From WRGA01 sp031553395 (GTDB lineage: Bacteria; Bacteroidota; Bacteroidia; Bacteroidales; WRGA01): a stretch of 64,000 nt of DNA. This document shows positions 34,752-43,042 of this stretch, piece after piece. Below the pieces are notes generated by a model, which saw nothing but the letters and a program-made list of their open reading frames with translations, did no database searches and was not told the origin of the DNA. Both the position numbers and the translations under genes were made by a program. The stretch lies in contig JAVBLR010000004.1 of assembly GCA_031553395.1 (NCBI GenBank), positions 58,217 through 122,216 on the forward strand, in the 5' to 3' direction. The stretch's first letter is position 1; each line of letters opens with the position of its first letter.

Positions 34752-35360
34752 ATGAGGCATAATAAAAAATTTAATCATTTAGGCCGTACCCATTCACACA
34801 GAGAGGCAATGTTGTCTAATATGGCCTGCTCATTGATTAAACATAAACGGATTAATACAACTACGGCTAAAGCAAAAGCTTTAAAGAAATACATTGAGCC
34901 GCTGATTACTAAGTCGAAAGAGGATACAACACATTCTCGTCGTACAGCATTTTCTTATTTGCAAGATAAAAATGCAGTAACAGAATTATTCAAAGAAATT
35001 TCTCAAAAGATAGCAGATCGCCCCGGAGGATATACTCGGATTATTAAAACCGGTTTCCGCTTAGGAGATAACGCACAAATGTGTTTTATCGAATTAGTTG
35101 ACTACAACGAAAATATGTTGAAAGGTAAATCTGCTAAGAAATCTACAAGAACAAGACGTTCAAAGAAAAAAGCAGAGGATGCAGTAGAAGAGCAACCAGT
35201 TAAGGCAAAAGCTCCAAAAGCAGCATCTGTTGAAGAAAAACCCGAAGTAGTTGAAGAGAAAGTTGAAGCAGTAGAGGAAGTGAACAATGTTCAAGAAACT
35301 CAAGAAGCTCCCGAATCTCAAGAGCCTGCAAAAGAGGAAAATAAAGAAGCTGCAGAATAA
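34752..35360 (+). CDS. rplQ: 50S ribosomal protein L17 with long charged tail
   Basis: Residues 1-120 are ordinary L17 (MRHNKKFNHLGRTHSHREAM, then Ile-Lys-His-Lys-Arg-Ile-Asn-Thr-Thr). From about 128 to 202 the protein adds a basic Lys/Arg patch and then a low-complexity tail of Glu, Ala, Pro, Val and Lys, probably disordered. E. coli L17 ends near residue 127. It is the last gene of the ribosomal block and is followed by a strong terminator. Confidence 0.96.
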   Translation: MRHNKKFNHLGRTHSHREAMLSNMACSLIKHKRINTTTAKAKALKKYIEPLITKSKEDTTHSRRTAFSYLQDKNAVTELFKEISQKIADRPGGYTRIIKTGFRLGDNAQMCFIELVDYNENMLKGKSAKKSTRTRRSKKKAEDAVEEQPVKAKAPKAASVEEKPEVVEEKVEAVEEVNNVQETQEAPESQEPAKEENKEAAE

Positions 35361-35392
35361 GAATAATTGATTTATTTTTATTTAAAATAATT

Positions 35393-35427
35393 GAAAGGGA
35401 TAAGCAAAAACTTGTCCCTTTTTTTTA
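35393..35427 (+). terminator. Terminator of the ribosomal protein superoperon
   Basis: AAGGGATAAG pairs with CTTGTCCCTT (one G-T pair), followed by a run of eight T. Its T run overlaps the -7 box of the eno promoter. Confidence 0.85.
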
Positions 35428-35433
35428 TCTTTG
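35426..35433 (+). promoter_or_regulatory. -7 box of the eno promoter
   Basis: TATCTTTG, a full TAnnTTTG match, begins inside the T run of the preceding terminator. It leaves a leader of about 95 nt before the eno ATG. Confidence 0.6.
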
Positions 35434-35534
35434 CGGTGCCAAAATGTAAGGATAGACCGATGTGTCTATCTTCCGATAAAGACTATGCAAAATCGCAGTT
35501 TAGTAATCAATAACATATTAAAACAAAACAGATT

Positions 35535-36815
35535 ATGAAGATTGAAAAAATCGTTGGACGTGAGATTTTGGATTCAAGAGGTAATCCGACAGTAGAAGTT
35601 GATGTATATTTGGAATGTGGCGTTATGGGACGTGCAGCTGTTCCATCAGGAGCATCAACAGGTGAAAACGAAGCTATTGAATTGCGCGACGGCGATAAAA
35701 AACGTTATTTAGGTAAAGGCGTTTTAAAAGCTGTAGATAATGTAAACAAAGTGATTGCTCCTGCATTAATGGGTATTAGCGCTTTGGAACAACGTTTCAT
35801 CGACCAAAAAATGCTGGAATTGGATGGAACTAAAACCAAATCTAAATTAGGTGCAAATGCAATTCTTGGGGTTTCTTTAGCTGTAGCTAAAGCTGCTGCA
35901 ATTGCGTTGGATATGCCTTTATATCGTTATATTGGCGGAACAAATACATTCGTATTGCCGGTTCCGATGATGAATATCATCAATGGTGGTTCTCACTCTG
36001 ATGCACCGATTGCATTCCAGGAATTTATGATTCGTCCGGTTGGAGCACCTTCATTTAAAGAAGGATTAAGAATGGGTGCTGAAGTTTTCCATTCATTGAA
36101 AAAAGTGCTTCATGACCGTAACTTAAGTACAGCTGTAGGTGATGAAGGAGGTTTTGCTCCTGCATTGAACGGAACAGAAGATGCATTGGAATCAATTATC
36201 AAAGCAATCGAAAATGCTGGTTATAAGGCAGGTAAAGATGTAATGATTGGATTGGATTGCGCTGCTTCTGAATTCTATAAAGACGGTATCTACGATTATT
36301 CAAAATTCGAAGGACCTAATGGCGCAAAACGTAATTCTGCTCAACAAGCTGATTATTTGGCGGAGTTGGTAAGCAAATATCCAATTGATTCTATCGAAGA
36401 TGGCATGAATGAGAGCGATTGGGATGGATGGAAATTACTTACAGACAAAATTGGGGATAAATGCCAGTTGGTAGGTGATGACTTATTTGTTACAAATGTA
36501 GAATACTTGAAAAAAGGTATCGAAATGGGTTGTGCTAACTCAATCTTAATTAAAGTAAATCAAATTGGTACATTGTCTGAAACGTTAGATGCAATTGAGA
36601 TGGCTCACCGTCACGGTTATACATCTGTAACATCTCACCGTTCGGGAGAAACTGAAGACGCTACAATTGCTGATATTGCAGTTGCAACAAACTCAGGACA
36701 AATCAAAACAGGTTCATTGAGCCGTTCAGACCGTATGGCTAAATATAACCAGTTGCTTCGCATTGAAGAAGAATTGGGAAGTAGAGCTGTATATGGCTAT
36801 AAAAGAGTAAAATAA
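35535..36815 (+). CDS. eno: Enolase
   Basis: The 426-residue glycolytic enzyme interconverts 2-phosphoglycerate and phosphoenolpyruvate. It shows GREILDSRGNPTVEVDVYLE at the start, the Gly-Asp-Glu-Gly-Gly-Phe-Ala-Pro site, the metal-binding Asp/Glu residues (Ile-Gly-Leu-Asp, Ser-Ile-Glu-Asp-Gly, Val-Gly-Asp-Asp) and the enolase signature ILIKVNQIGTLSET. It is monocistronic, with its own promoter box and terminator. Confidence 0.98.
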   Translation: MKIEKIVGREILDSRGNPTVEVDVYLECGVMGRAAVPSGASTGENEAIELRDGDKKRYLGKGVLKAVDNVNKVIAPALMGISALEQRFIDQKMLELDGTKTKSKLGANAILGVSLAVAKAAAIALDMPLYRYIGGTNTFVLPVPMMNIINGGSHSDAPIAFQEFMIRPVGAPSFKEGLRMGAEVFHSLKKVLHDRNLSTAVGDEGGFAPALNGTEDALESIIKAIENAGYKAGKDVMIGLDCAASEFYKDGIYDYSKFEGPNGAKRNSAQQADYLAELVSKYPIDSIEDGMNESDWDGWKLLTDKIGDKCQLVGDDLFVTNVEYLKKGIEMGCANSILIKVNQIGTLSETLDAIEMAHRHGYTSVTSHRSGETEDATIADIAVATNSGQIKTGSLSRSDRMAKYNQLLRIEEELGSRAVYGYKRVK

Positions 36816-36887
36816 GAGAAGAATTATCAGAAGATATCGGAAGTTAAACTGAAGTTATCAGAATTCTGAATAAATTCACTAATTTAT

Positions 36888-36923
36888 AAAAAGCATCCTT
36901 TATATTTAATAGGATGCTTTTTT
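36888..36923 (+). terminator. Terminator of eno
   Basis: AAAGCATCCT pairs with AGGATGCTTT around an 11-nt loop, followed by T residues. It ends only 14 bp before the next ATG. Confidence 0.85.
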
Positions 36924-36937
36924 GTAAATTCTATTAA

Positions 36938-37927
36938 ATGAAATATTTTTATCTATTTTTATTATCCTTATTATTTATAATAACAAGTTGCAGGAAAGAC
37001 GAGAATCATCCTGTCAATTTTTATTATTGGAAATCGAATATTTCATTGGGAGATACGGAGAAAGATTATTTCAAGAAATTAGAATCAAAAAAACTATATA
37101 TTCGTTTTTTTGATGTAGATATAGAAGATGCTCAAATACTTCCAAAAGCTAAAATACAACCATTTAATGCGCAAGAATTAGCAGCAGAATATATTCCGGT
37201 TGTATTTATTACCAACCGCACATTTGAAAATCAATCTCAAGAAGAATTAAAACGTTTAACCGAAAAATTTCTACAATTAATAACTGAAATAAAGGAGAAA
37301 AATCAAATTCCTGAATCTAATGAAATCCAGTTAGATTGCGATTGGACTGAGAAAACCCGCGCAAATTATTTCTTTTTTATTTCTGAATTAAAGAAAATTA
37401 CAAAAAAAGATATATCTTGCACCGTTCGTTTGCATCAAATAAAATATAAAAGCAAAACAGGTATTCCACCTGTATTTAAGGCATATTTGATGTGTTATGC
37501 AACATCAAATCCGACGGAGTCAACCGTTAGTAATTCAATTTTGGACATTCCGTTGTTGAAAGATTATACACAAAATATCAATGATTATCCGTTGCAGTTT
37601 GACATTGCTTTGCCGTTATATTCTTGGGCTGTAGTAACCAATCATTTAGGACGGATAAAATTGATAAATGGTGTTACGGAAAAAGATTTATCAGCTTCTT
37701 ATTTCAAGAAAATAGGGGAAAATATATATGAAGTGGAAGAAGATTGCTTTCTCCAAGGAATGTATATCAACAAAGGATTTACCCTTAGAATAGAGCAAAT
37801 TATGCCCGGATTATTAAAAGAAGCCAGAAATTACCTGAATGAAAAAATACAAAGACCATACAACATTGTGTATTATCATTTAGATAAACCTTTTTTAGAA
37901 AGATTTACAATAGAAGAACTTAGATAA
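36938..37927 (+). CDS. Lipoprotein with a predicted barrel-like (DUF3142-reminiscent) domain
   Basis: The 329-residue protein has a signal peptide and lipobox (Ile-Thr-Ser-Cys, Cys18). Its pattern recurs in Bacteroidota proteins of unknown role: VNFYYWKSNISL, KKLYIRFFDVDIED, Ile-Pro-Val-Val-Phe-Ile-Thr-Asn-Arg, EIQLDCDWTEKTRANYFFF, Cys-Thr-Val-Arg-Leu-His-Gln-Ile-Lys, and late NIVYYHLDKPFLERF. Regular strand-helix alternation and the acidic Asp-Cys-Asp-Trp suggest a TIM barrel, perhaps glycosidase-like, but no catalytic function can be assigned. The next gene, 79 bp downstream, appears to be its regular partner. Confidence 0.7.
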   Translation: MKYFYLFLLSLLFIITSCRKDENHPVNFYYWKSNISLGDTEKDYFKKLESKKLYIRFFDVDIEDAQILPKAKIQPFNAQELAAEYIPVVFITNRTFENQSQEELKRLTEKFLQLITEIKEKNQIPESNEIQLDCDWTEKTRANYFFFISELKKITKKDISCTVRLHQIKYKSKTGIPPVFKAYLMCYATSNPTESTVSNSILDIPLLKDYTQNINDYPLQFDIALPLYSWAVVTNHLGRIKLINGVTEKDLSASYFKKIGENIYEVEEDCFLQGMYINKGFTLRIEQIMPGLLKEARNYLNEKIQRPYNIVYYHLDKPFLERFTIEELR

Positions 37928-38006
37928 AGATTGTTATTCGTTATTAGTTGTTTGTTATTCGCAAATAACCAAAAACAAATATCCAAAAAAACAAAAACAA
38001 AACCCG

Positions 38007-40382
38007 ATGAAGAAAATACTTTTACTCTTAATTCTCGCAATTGTTTTTACAACCAATAAACTTTGGGCATGTGCAGATGTCGGTTATGATGAAGATGGCT
38101 ACGAGTATTATGGATTATTTATGCAGGAAATCGTTGATGATCCGCAATATTATCCATTTCTATTGTCGTTGAACTATGCTTATTACGCTTCGAAAGAAGA
38201 CTATAAGTTGAAAAATGAAAATATCGAAGAGTGGCAACAATATCTTGGATTGAGTTACGATGATGCTTATTATTTGGTATTTAAAGCAAGTAAAGAAGAT
38301 GTAGATAATTTGCTCGCAGGAAAATCGGTTGGTGATAGTCTTGGTTTTGCAACATCTTCGTTTACAAGTAAATATAAACAAGCATTGTTATATTTGTCTT
38401 ATGCCAAATATTTAGAACCTTATATGATGATAACTTCTTCCGGTTCTGATAGTTGGGGATATTATAGACCAGAAGATGCAGTTTCGGTTGATAAACTCAA
38501 TTATAGTAAAGTAATTTCGGTTTTAGAAAGAAGTTGGAATGCCGAAAGTGACAAGGAACTCAAATTAAGATATGGTTATCAGCTGGTTCGTTTTGCACAT
38601 TACAATCGAAAATACGACGAAGCTATTCGTTATTTCGATAAATATGTCGAGGCTCTCAATTACAAACCTGCAATGTATTATCATGCGTTGAGTCAAAAGG
38701 CCGGAGCCGAAAAAGGGTTGGGAGATGTGATGAAGGCAAATTCCGATTTTTTTCAGGTATTTGTTCATTCCAAAAATCTAAAGGAATCGGCGCTTACTTC
38801 TATAAAATTTGGAGATAATGCCGATTTTAATAATTTTCTGCTCAATGCGAAGACTCAAAAAGAGAAAAATGATGCGTATTTGTTGTTGGGTTTTATTGCC
38901 TTTAACAATCCCTTAAACGAAATAGAGAAGATAGTTGCAATTACTCCCGATGCCGTGCAGGCTAAAGTATTAATGATGCGTGCCATTAAATTTTTGGAGA
39001 ATGATATTTTGTGGCGATGGAATTATTCGGATAAAGAAGTAATCAATGATAAACGGTACCCGATAATTAAAAATGAAACAAGGAAGTTTTTTGATAATAC
39101 GTTGAATTTAGCCATAAAAATGACCGAATCTTCAACAGTTAAGGATAAAGATTATTGGGAAATAACAACTGCTTATCTGTTGTTTTTGGATAAAAGATTT
39201 ACGGAAGCAAAAAAATATTTGAACTTAGTAAAGAAAAGCGACGATATATATTCTTGGCATAAAAGATACTTGGCAATGTATATCGATATTTGTGAAGCTC
39301 CCGAAATTACAAGTCAGGTAGAAACTTATTTATTTGAAACATATAATGATGTTTTTACTAAAAGTACAGATTCCGACAATGATAATTTTTATGAAGAATT
39401 TTTTGGATATAAATCTAAAAGTTTTATTATTGATGTGCTTGCCAATCGGTATTTTCTTCAAAAAGATTATGCCAAATCGTTCTTTTTAAGTCATAGGATA
39501 ACAGATTTAGAGTATTATCCGCAATTGGATATGTTGAAATATGTTGAAGATTTTTATCATAAGACAAATAAAAACGGATTGGAAAAATATATCGAAGGAA
39601 GGATGTACACGGATAAAGTAAAGCCGGATAACGTTCAGAATTACATATATTACCTTCGAGGAATCGTTTATTTGACAAAAGGAGATTATAATAAAGCTCT
39701 TGAAACATTCAACAGTAAAGGTTATCAAACGCGCGACCAGATTCCTTCAAAGATATTCGGATATAATAAAATCGAATGTTTTGAATGCAGCGAACGGCAA
39801 GTGGTAGCAAGTGACTATCTGACTGATTTTTCGTTTATTAAAAAACAAATGGATGAAAAAGAATTGGCAGAAACGTTACTCCAATTGCAAAAAGTAGGGC
39901 AAAAAAGTGATGAACAGGCTGCCGAAGCAAATTATTTGATAGGTAATTTTGTTTACAATACAACTACAACCGGTTATTACCGCCACGTTCTTCGGTTTGA
40001 TAATGATAACAGCTTCTGCACGAAGTATTATCTATCTAATGAGAAAGTTAAAGATATTTTTACAACAGGTATTTCCTTTTACAATTATCCGATGCATTAT
40101 GATAATCCGGTATCGCTTTCGCAGCAATATTTGCAAAAGGCATTAAATACAAGTACAAATAACGAACTGAAAGCCCGGATTGTATTTGCATTATCCAAAT
40201 GTGAACAAGAAATGTATGACGAGGGAACTGGTCCTAAATACTGGTATAATGATAGCGATAATATTTTGATTAAGGATAGAAAATATTTCAAAGAATTAGT
40301 CAAATACCAGAATACCTATTTCTATAAAGATGTTGTAACAAATTGCAAATACTTTGAATATTACGTAAGTCATTATAAGTAG
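38007..40382 (+). CDS. Large exported protein with TPR-like repeats, partner of the preceding lipoprotein
   Basis: The 791-residue protein begins with a signal peptide ending near Leu-Trp-Ala-Cys, leaving a mature start Cys-Ala-Asp-Val-Gly-Tyr-Asp. Most of the rest is alpha-helical and Tyr/Lys/Asp-rich with repeats resembling TPRs (YDEAIRYFDKYVEALNYKP near residue 205; GDYNKALETFNSKGY near residue 560). No enzyme motif is seen. It probably works in the periplasm or at the surface as a scaffold, together with the barrel lipoprotein before it. Confidence 0.65.
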   Translation: MKKILLLLILAIVFTTNKLWACADVGYDEDGYEYYGLFMQEIVDDPQYYPFLLSLNYAYYASKEDYKLKNENIEEWQQYLGLSYDDAYYLVFKASKEDVDNLLAGKSVGDSLGFATSSFTSKYKQALLYLSYAKYLEPYMMITSSGSDSWGYYRPEDAVSVDKLNYSKVISVLERSWNAESDKELKLRYGYQLVRFAHYNRKYDEAIRYFDKYVEALNYKPAMYYHALSQKAGAEKGLGDVMKANSDFFQVFVHSKNLKESALTSIKFGDNADFNNFLLNAKTQKEKNDAYLLLGFIAFNNPLNEIEKIVAITPDAVQAKVLMMRAIKFLENDILWRWNYSDKEVINDKRYPIIKNETRKFFDNTLNLAIKMTESSTVKDKDYWEITTAYLLFLDKRFTEAKKYLNLVKKSDDIYSWHKRYLAMYIDICEAPEITSQVETYLFETYNDVFTKSTDSDNDNFYEEFFGYKSKSFIIDVLANRYFLQKDYAKSFFLSHRITDLEYYPQLDMLKYVEDFYHKTNKNGLEKYIEGRMYTDKVKPDNVQNYIYYLRGIVYLTKGDYNKALETFNSKGYQTRDQIPSKIFGYNKIECFECSERQVVASDYLTDFSFIKKQMDEKELAETLLQLQKVGQKSDEQAAEANYLIGNFVYNTTTTGYYRHVLRFDNDNSFCTKYYLSNEKVKDIFTTGISFYNYPMHYDNPVSLSQQYLQKALNTSTNNELKARIVFALSKCEQEMYDEGTGPKYWYNDSDNILIKDRKYFKELVKYQNTYFYKDVVTNCKYFEYYVSHYK

Positions 40383-40486
40383 GAAGAGTGATAGTTTTGG
40401 TATATATCATCAAGTTTGATATTTAGTGGCGAATATAAAAAATGGCTTGTGTATTAAGGATCAGTTATATATATTAATTTTTACAT

Positions 40487-41530
40487 ATGAATTCTATTAA
40501 TTATTTATTCATACTCTTGTTTTTGGGCATATCATCTTTTTTTCAGCTAAGTGCTAAACGAGAAGACTTATTATCACTTAATATTAGGTTTGATAGTTTG
40601 AGGGTGTTTGAACCATCTCATAATACAAAAAACATAGCGCAACAGTATTTTATTTCCAACTATATATATAATTCGCAACAGTATAGTTATCCGGAGTTTC
40701 ACGTGTACAGAGATTTTCCTTTTGATATGAATATCATTACAAAATTCAATTTCTCGGAAGTAAAAACGCTTGTAATATACCATAACAGCAGTAGAACAAA
40801 TAATGATGTTACTACCACTACTATTCATTTTGATAAAAAAGGATTAATAACAACAGTAGAAAGGGGTGGAACATATTATCGCGAAAGAGTAGAGATTCAG
40901 TACGAAAATGATATTCCCATCAAAATACTAAAAGATGATCGTGCATATAATTTTTATGCAAAGAATAATTACATATTAGAGACGAAAGATCTAGAGGATG
41001 AAGGAGATGGAATTTATGAAAATAATCACACAAAGCCGATTAACCAGGCTTTTTATTATGAGACAGATAGTACTTTACAGCTGATAGAAAGAAGTATGTG
41101 GTGGCATGATGGCTTTGCTGTTGCCATTAATGATTTTGATAAAGAAAACCAAACTCTTACTTGTACATATACTCGACCCGGTAATGGTGGTGAAATAGAT
41201 ACCTATTCTTACAGGTATACAAATCGTGGAAAGATTCCGTTTAGTATCATTGATATTGAAAAGAAAAAGAAAAGAAGCAGCAATTATCAATATAATGTTG
41301 CTCGAAAAAAGAATATCATTACTATTACGATTAATAAAATATCTTATAGAGGGCGTAATTATGATGAAGTATATCTAATCCCTGTCGGCTATTACGAAAT
41401 CGTTCTTGATGGTAGAGATAATATCATGTCTATTGAGAAAAGTAAGAATAACGATACTTATACAGAAACAGCATCATGGAAGTTTGAATACATTTACTTC
41501 GAGGAAAAAGAAGGAATGAGTACTGATTAA
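40487..41530 (+). CDS. Exported protein of unknown function
   Basis: The 347-residue protein has a hydrophobic signal sequence (about 1-23) and a beta-rich body with short Tyr/Asp/Lys-rich strands resembling text-like repeats (for example VERGGTYYRERVEIQYENDIP and later DGRDNIMSIEKSKNNDTY). These are loosely like the repeat strands of RHS-type proteins, but the similarity is weak. I do not recognise the family. The 228-bp gap after it shows no gene. Confidence 0.6.
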   Translation: MNSINYLFILLFLGISSFFQLSAKREDLLSLNIRFDSLRVFEPSHNTKNIAQQYFISNYIYNSQQYSYPEFHVYRDFPFDMNIITKFNFSEVKTLVIYHNSSRTNNDVTTTTIHFDKKGLITTVERGGTYYRERVEIQYENDIPIKILKDDRAYNFYAKNNYILETKDLEDEGDGIYENNHTKPINQAFYYETDSTLQLIERSMWWHDGFAVAINDFDKENQTLTCTYTRPGNGGEIDTYSYRYTNRGKIPFSIIDIEKKKKRSSNYQYNVARKKNIITITINKISYRGRNYDEVYLIPVGYYEIVLDGRDNIMSIEKSKNNDTYTETASWKFEYIYFEEKEGMSTD

Positions 41531-41758
41531 TTTAGAAATTGTTAAGAAACTTTCTACAAAATACGTTAGAATTAAAGATGTTATTTTTATGTTAAGACTA
41601 TCTTCAAACAGCCAATTATTATCGATCATTTTTAGTGCAAAATATTTATTTTTATTCTATAAATCTTTTCTTGATATTTTTAAACAGTTGATATGTCTAA
41701 AATTAGGTTTTAATTCAAACAATGTTATCTGAATATATAACCTATTACTAAGAAGAAT

Positions 41759-42745
41759 ATGAATTTAAAATTCTCATATTTATTGTTGTTCTTATTTCTT
41801 TGTGGAACAACTGCTTATTCACAGATAACAAATGTTTTACTTTCGGATACTGTCCATTTGAATAAGATAGTAGACGAAAGTTCCGGATTGACGTACGCAT
41901 CGGGGAGATTATGGTCTCATAACGATGGGGGCGGAAAACCCGAAATATATGCAATAAATCCTAATAATGGTTCTGTTACTCAGATTATTACATTGGAAGG
42001 GGTAAATAATAATGATTGGGAAGACATAACTGCATCCGGAGAATATTTGTATATTGCCGATACAGGGAATAATCAGGATGGAGCACGAACCAATCTAGCA
42101 ATTTATAAAATCCGTTTGGCAGATATTCCCGCAACCGGAAATGCAACCATACCCAACAATAAAATAGGTATTATCCGGTTTTATTATCCGGAACAAGGCA
42201 TTACTCCAATAGCTGTAAAAGGCAATAGCACAGCCTATGATTGTGAAGCAATTTTTATAATGAATGATGAAATTCATTTGTTTACAAAAGATTGGACAAG
42301 TAAGGCTTCCGGTTATGGTTCATCCGAATATATATTGCCAACTGTTCCGAATCCTCAAGGATTAAAATATGTTGCAGAGTTTTATAAACGGCATAACAAT
42401 ATGGGATTTTTGGTAACAGGAGCCGATTATTCCGAAAAGACACGTCAGGTAGCGCTAATTGGTTATCAGGATAGTGAAAATTTTGGAGTTCATTTTATAA
42501 AGATTTATTCCGATTTTATAGGAAATGATATAAGTACAGGAACTGTTTTTACTAAGAGTATAGGAATACCCTTGTCTATTGGGCAAGCCGAAGGTATTTG
42601 CTTCGGAGACAACCCTAATCAGGGATGGATTTCGAATGAGGAGTTTTCAATCTCGGTTTTATCCATTCCATTCTTTTATCCGGCAGCATTGAGACGGTTT
42701 TTCATTTCATATAATCCTGAAGACAAAGATTCAATAAGTTATTGA
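41759..42745 (+). CDS. Secreted beta-propeller-like protein
   Basis: The 328-residue protein has a signal peptide ending at Ala-Tyr-Ser-Gln. Its body has propeller-like blades: the motif VDESSGLTYASGRLWSHNDG, then Ile-Tyr-Ala-Ile-Asn, DWEDITASGEYLYIADTGNN and later Ala-Glu-Gly-Ile-Cys-Phe. Such motifs occur in SdiA-regulated/esterase-like propellers of Bacteroidota. There is no type IX secretion C-terminal domain, so it is probably periplasmic. Ligand and reaction are unknown. Confidence 0.7.
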   Translation: MNLKFSYLLLFLFLCGTTAYSQITNVLLSDTVHLNKIVDESSGLTYASGRLWSHNDGGGKPEIYAINPNNGSVTQIITLEGVNNNDWEDITASGEYLYIADTGNNQDGARTNLAIYKIRLADIPATGNATIPNNKIGIIRFYYPEQGITPIAVKGNSTAYDCEAIFIMNDEIHLFTKDWTSKASGYGSSEYILPTVPNPQGLKYVAEFYKRHNNMGFLVTGADYSEKTRQVALIGYQDSENFGVHFIKIYSDFIGNDISTGTVFTKSIGIPLSIGQAEGICFGDNPNQGWISNEEFSISVLSIPFFYPAALRRFFISYNPEDKDSISY

Positions 42746-42805
42746 TTCTATTTTTAAAGAATAACACATTCTTATCTTTTCTTTGGATAAAAAAATAAAC
42801 GAAAT

Positions 42806-42836
42806 ATTGCATATTTCAAATTTGTATATATCTTTG
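42806..42836 (+). promoter_or_regulatory. Promoter of rho
   Basis: ATTG (42806-42809) and TATCTTTG (42829-42836) lie 19 bp apart. The leader to the rho ATG is about 200 nt. Confidence 0.6.
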
Positions 42837-42925
42837 CATCATATTTCTTCCATGTTTCAGTAATTGAACATTCTTAATATAATCATCCTTTATTCTTGAT
42901 TTTTATTCAGAAAAGAAAATTTTCC

Positions 42926-42943
42926 ATTCTTTTATAAAAGAAT
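42926..42943 (+). other. 18-bp perfect palindrome in the rho leader
   Basis: ATTCTTTTATAAAAGAAT is self-complementary and sits in the long rho 5' leader. rho mRNA is attenuated by Rho itself in other bacteria, so the leader is a natural place for control. The role here is inferred. Confidence 0.45.
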
Positions 42944-43042
42944 TTTGTGTACTTCCCCCGTTTTATCCGGAAAAGGAAACTACTTCATAAATATTCTCAG
43001 TAAAATATTCAATAAAAAAATAAACCAATATTTAATTAGTTA

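Noticed and set aside
41759..42745. Type IX secretion cargo
   Set aside because: The C-terminus lacks the conserved beta-sandwich sorting domain.
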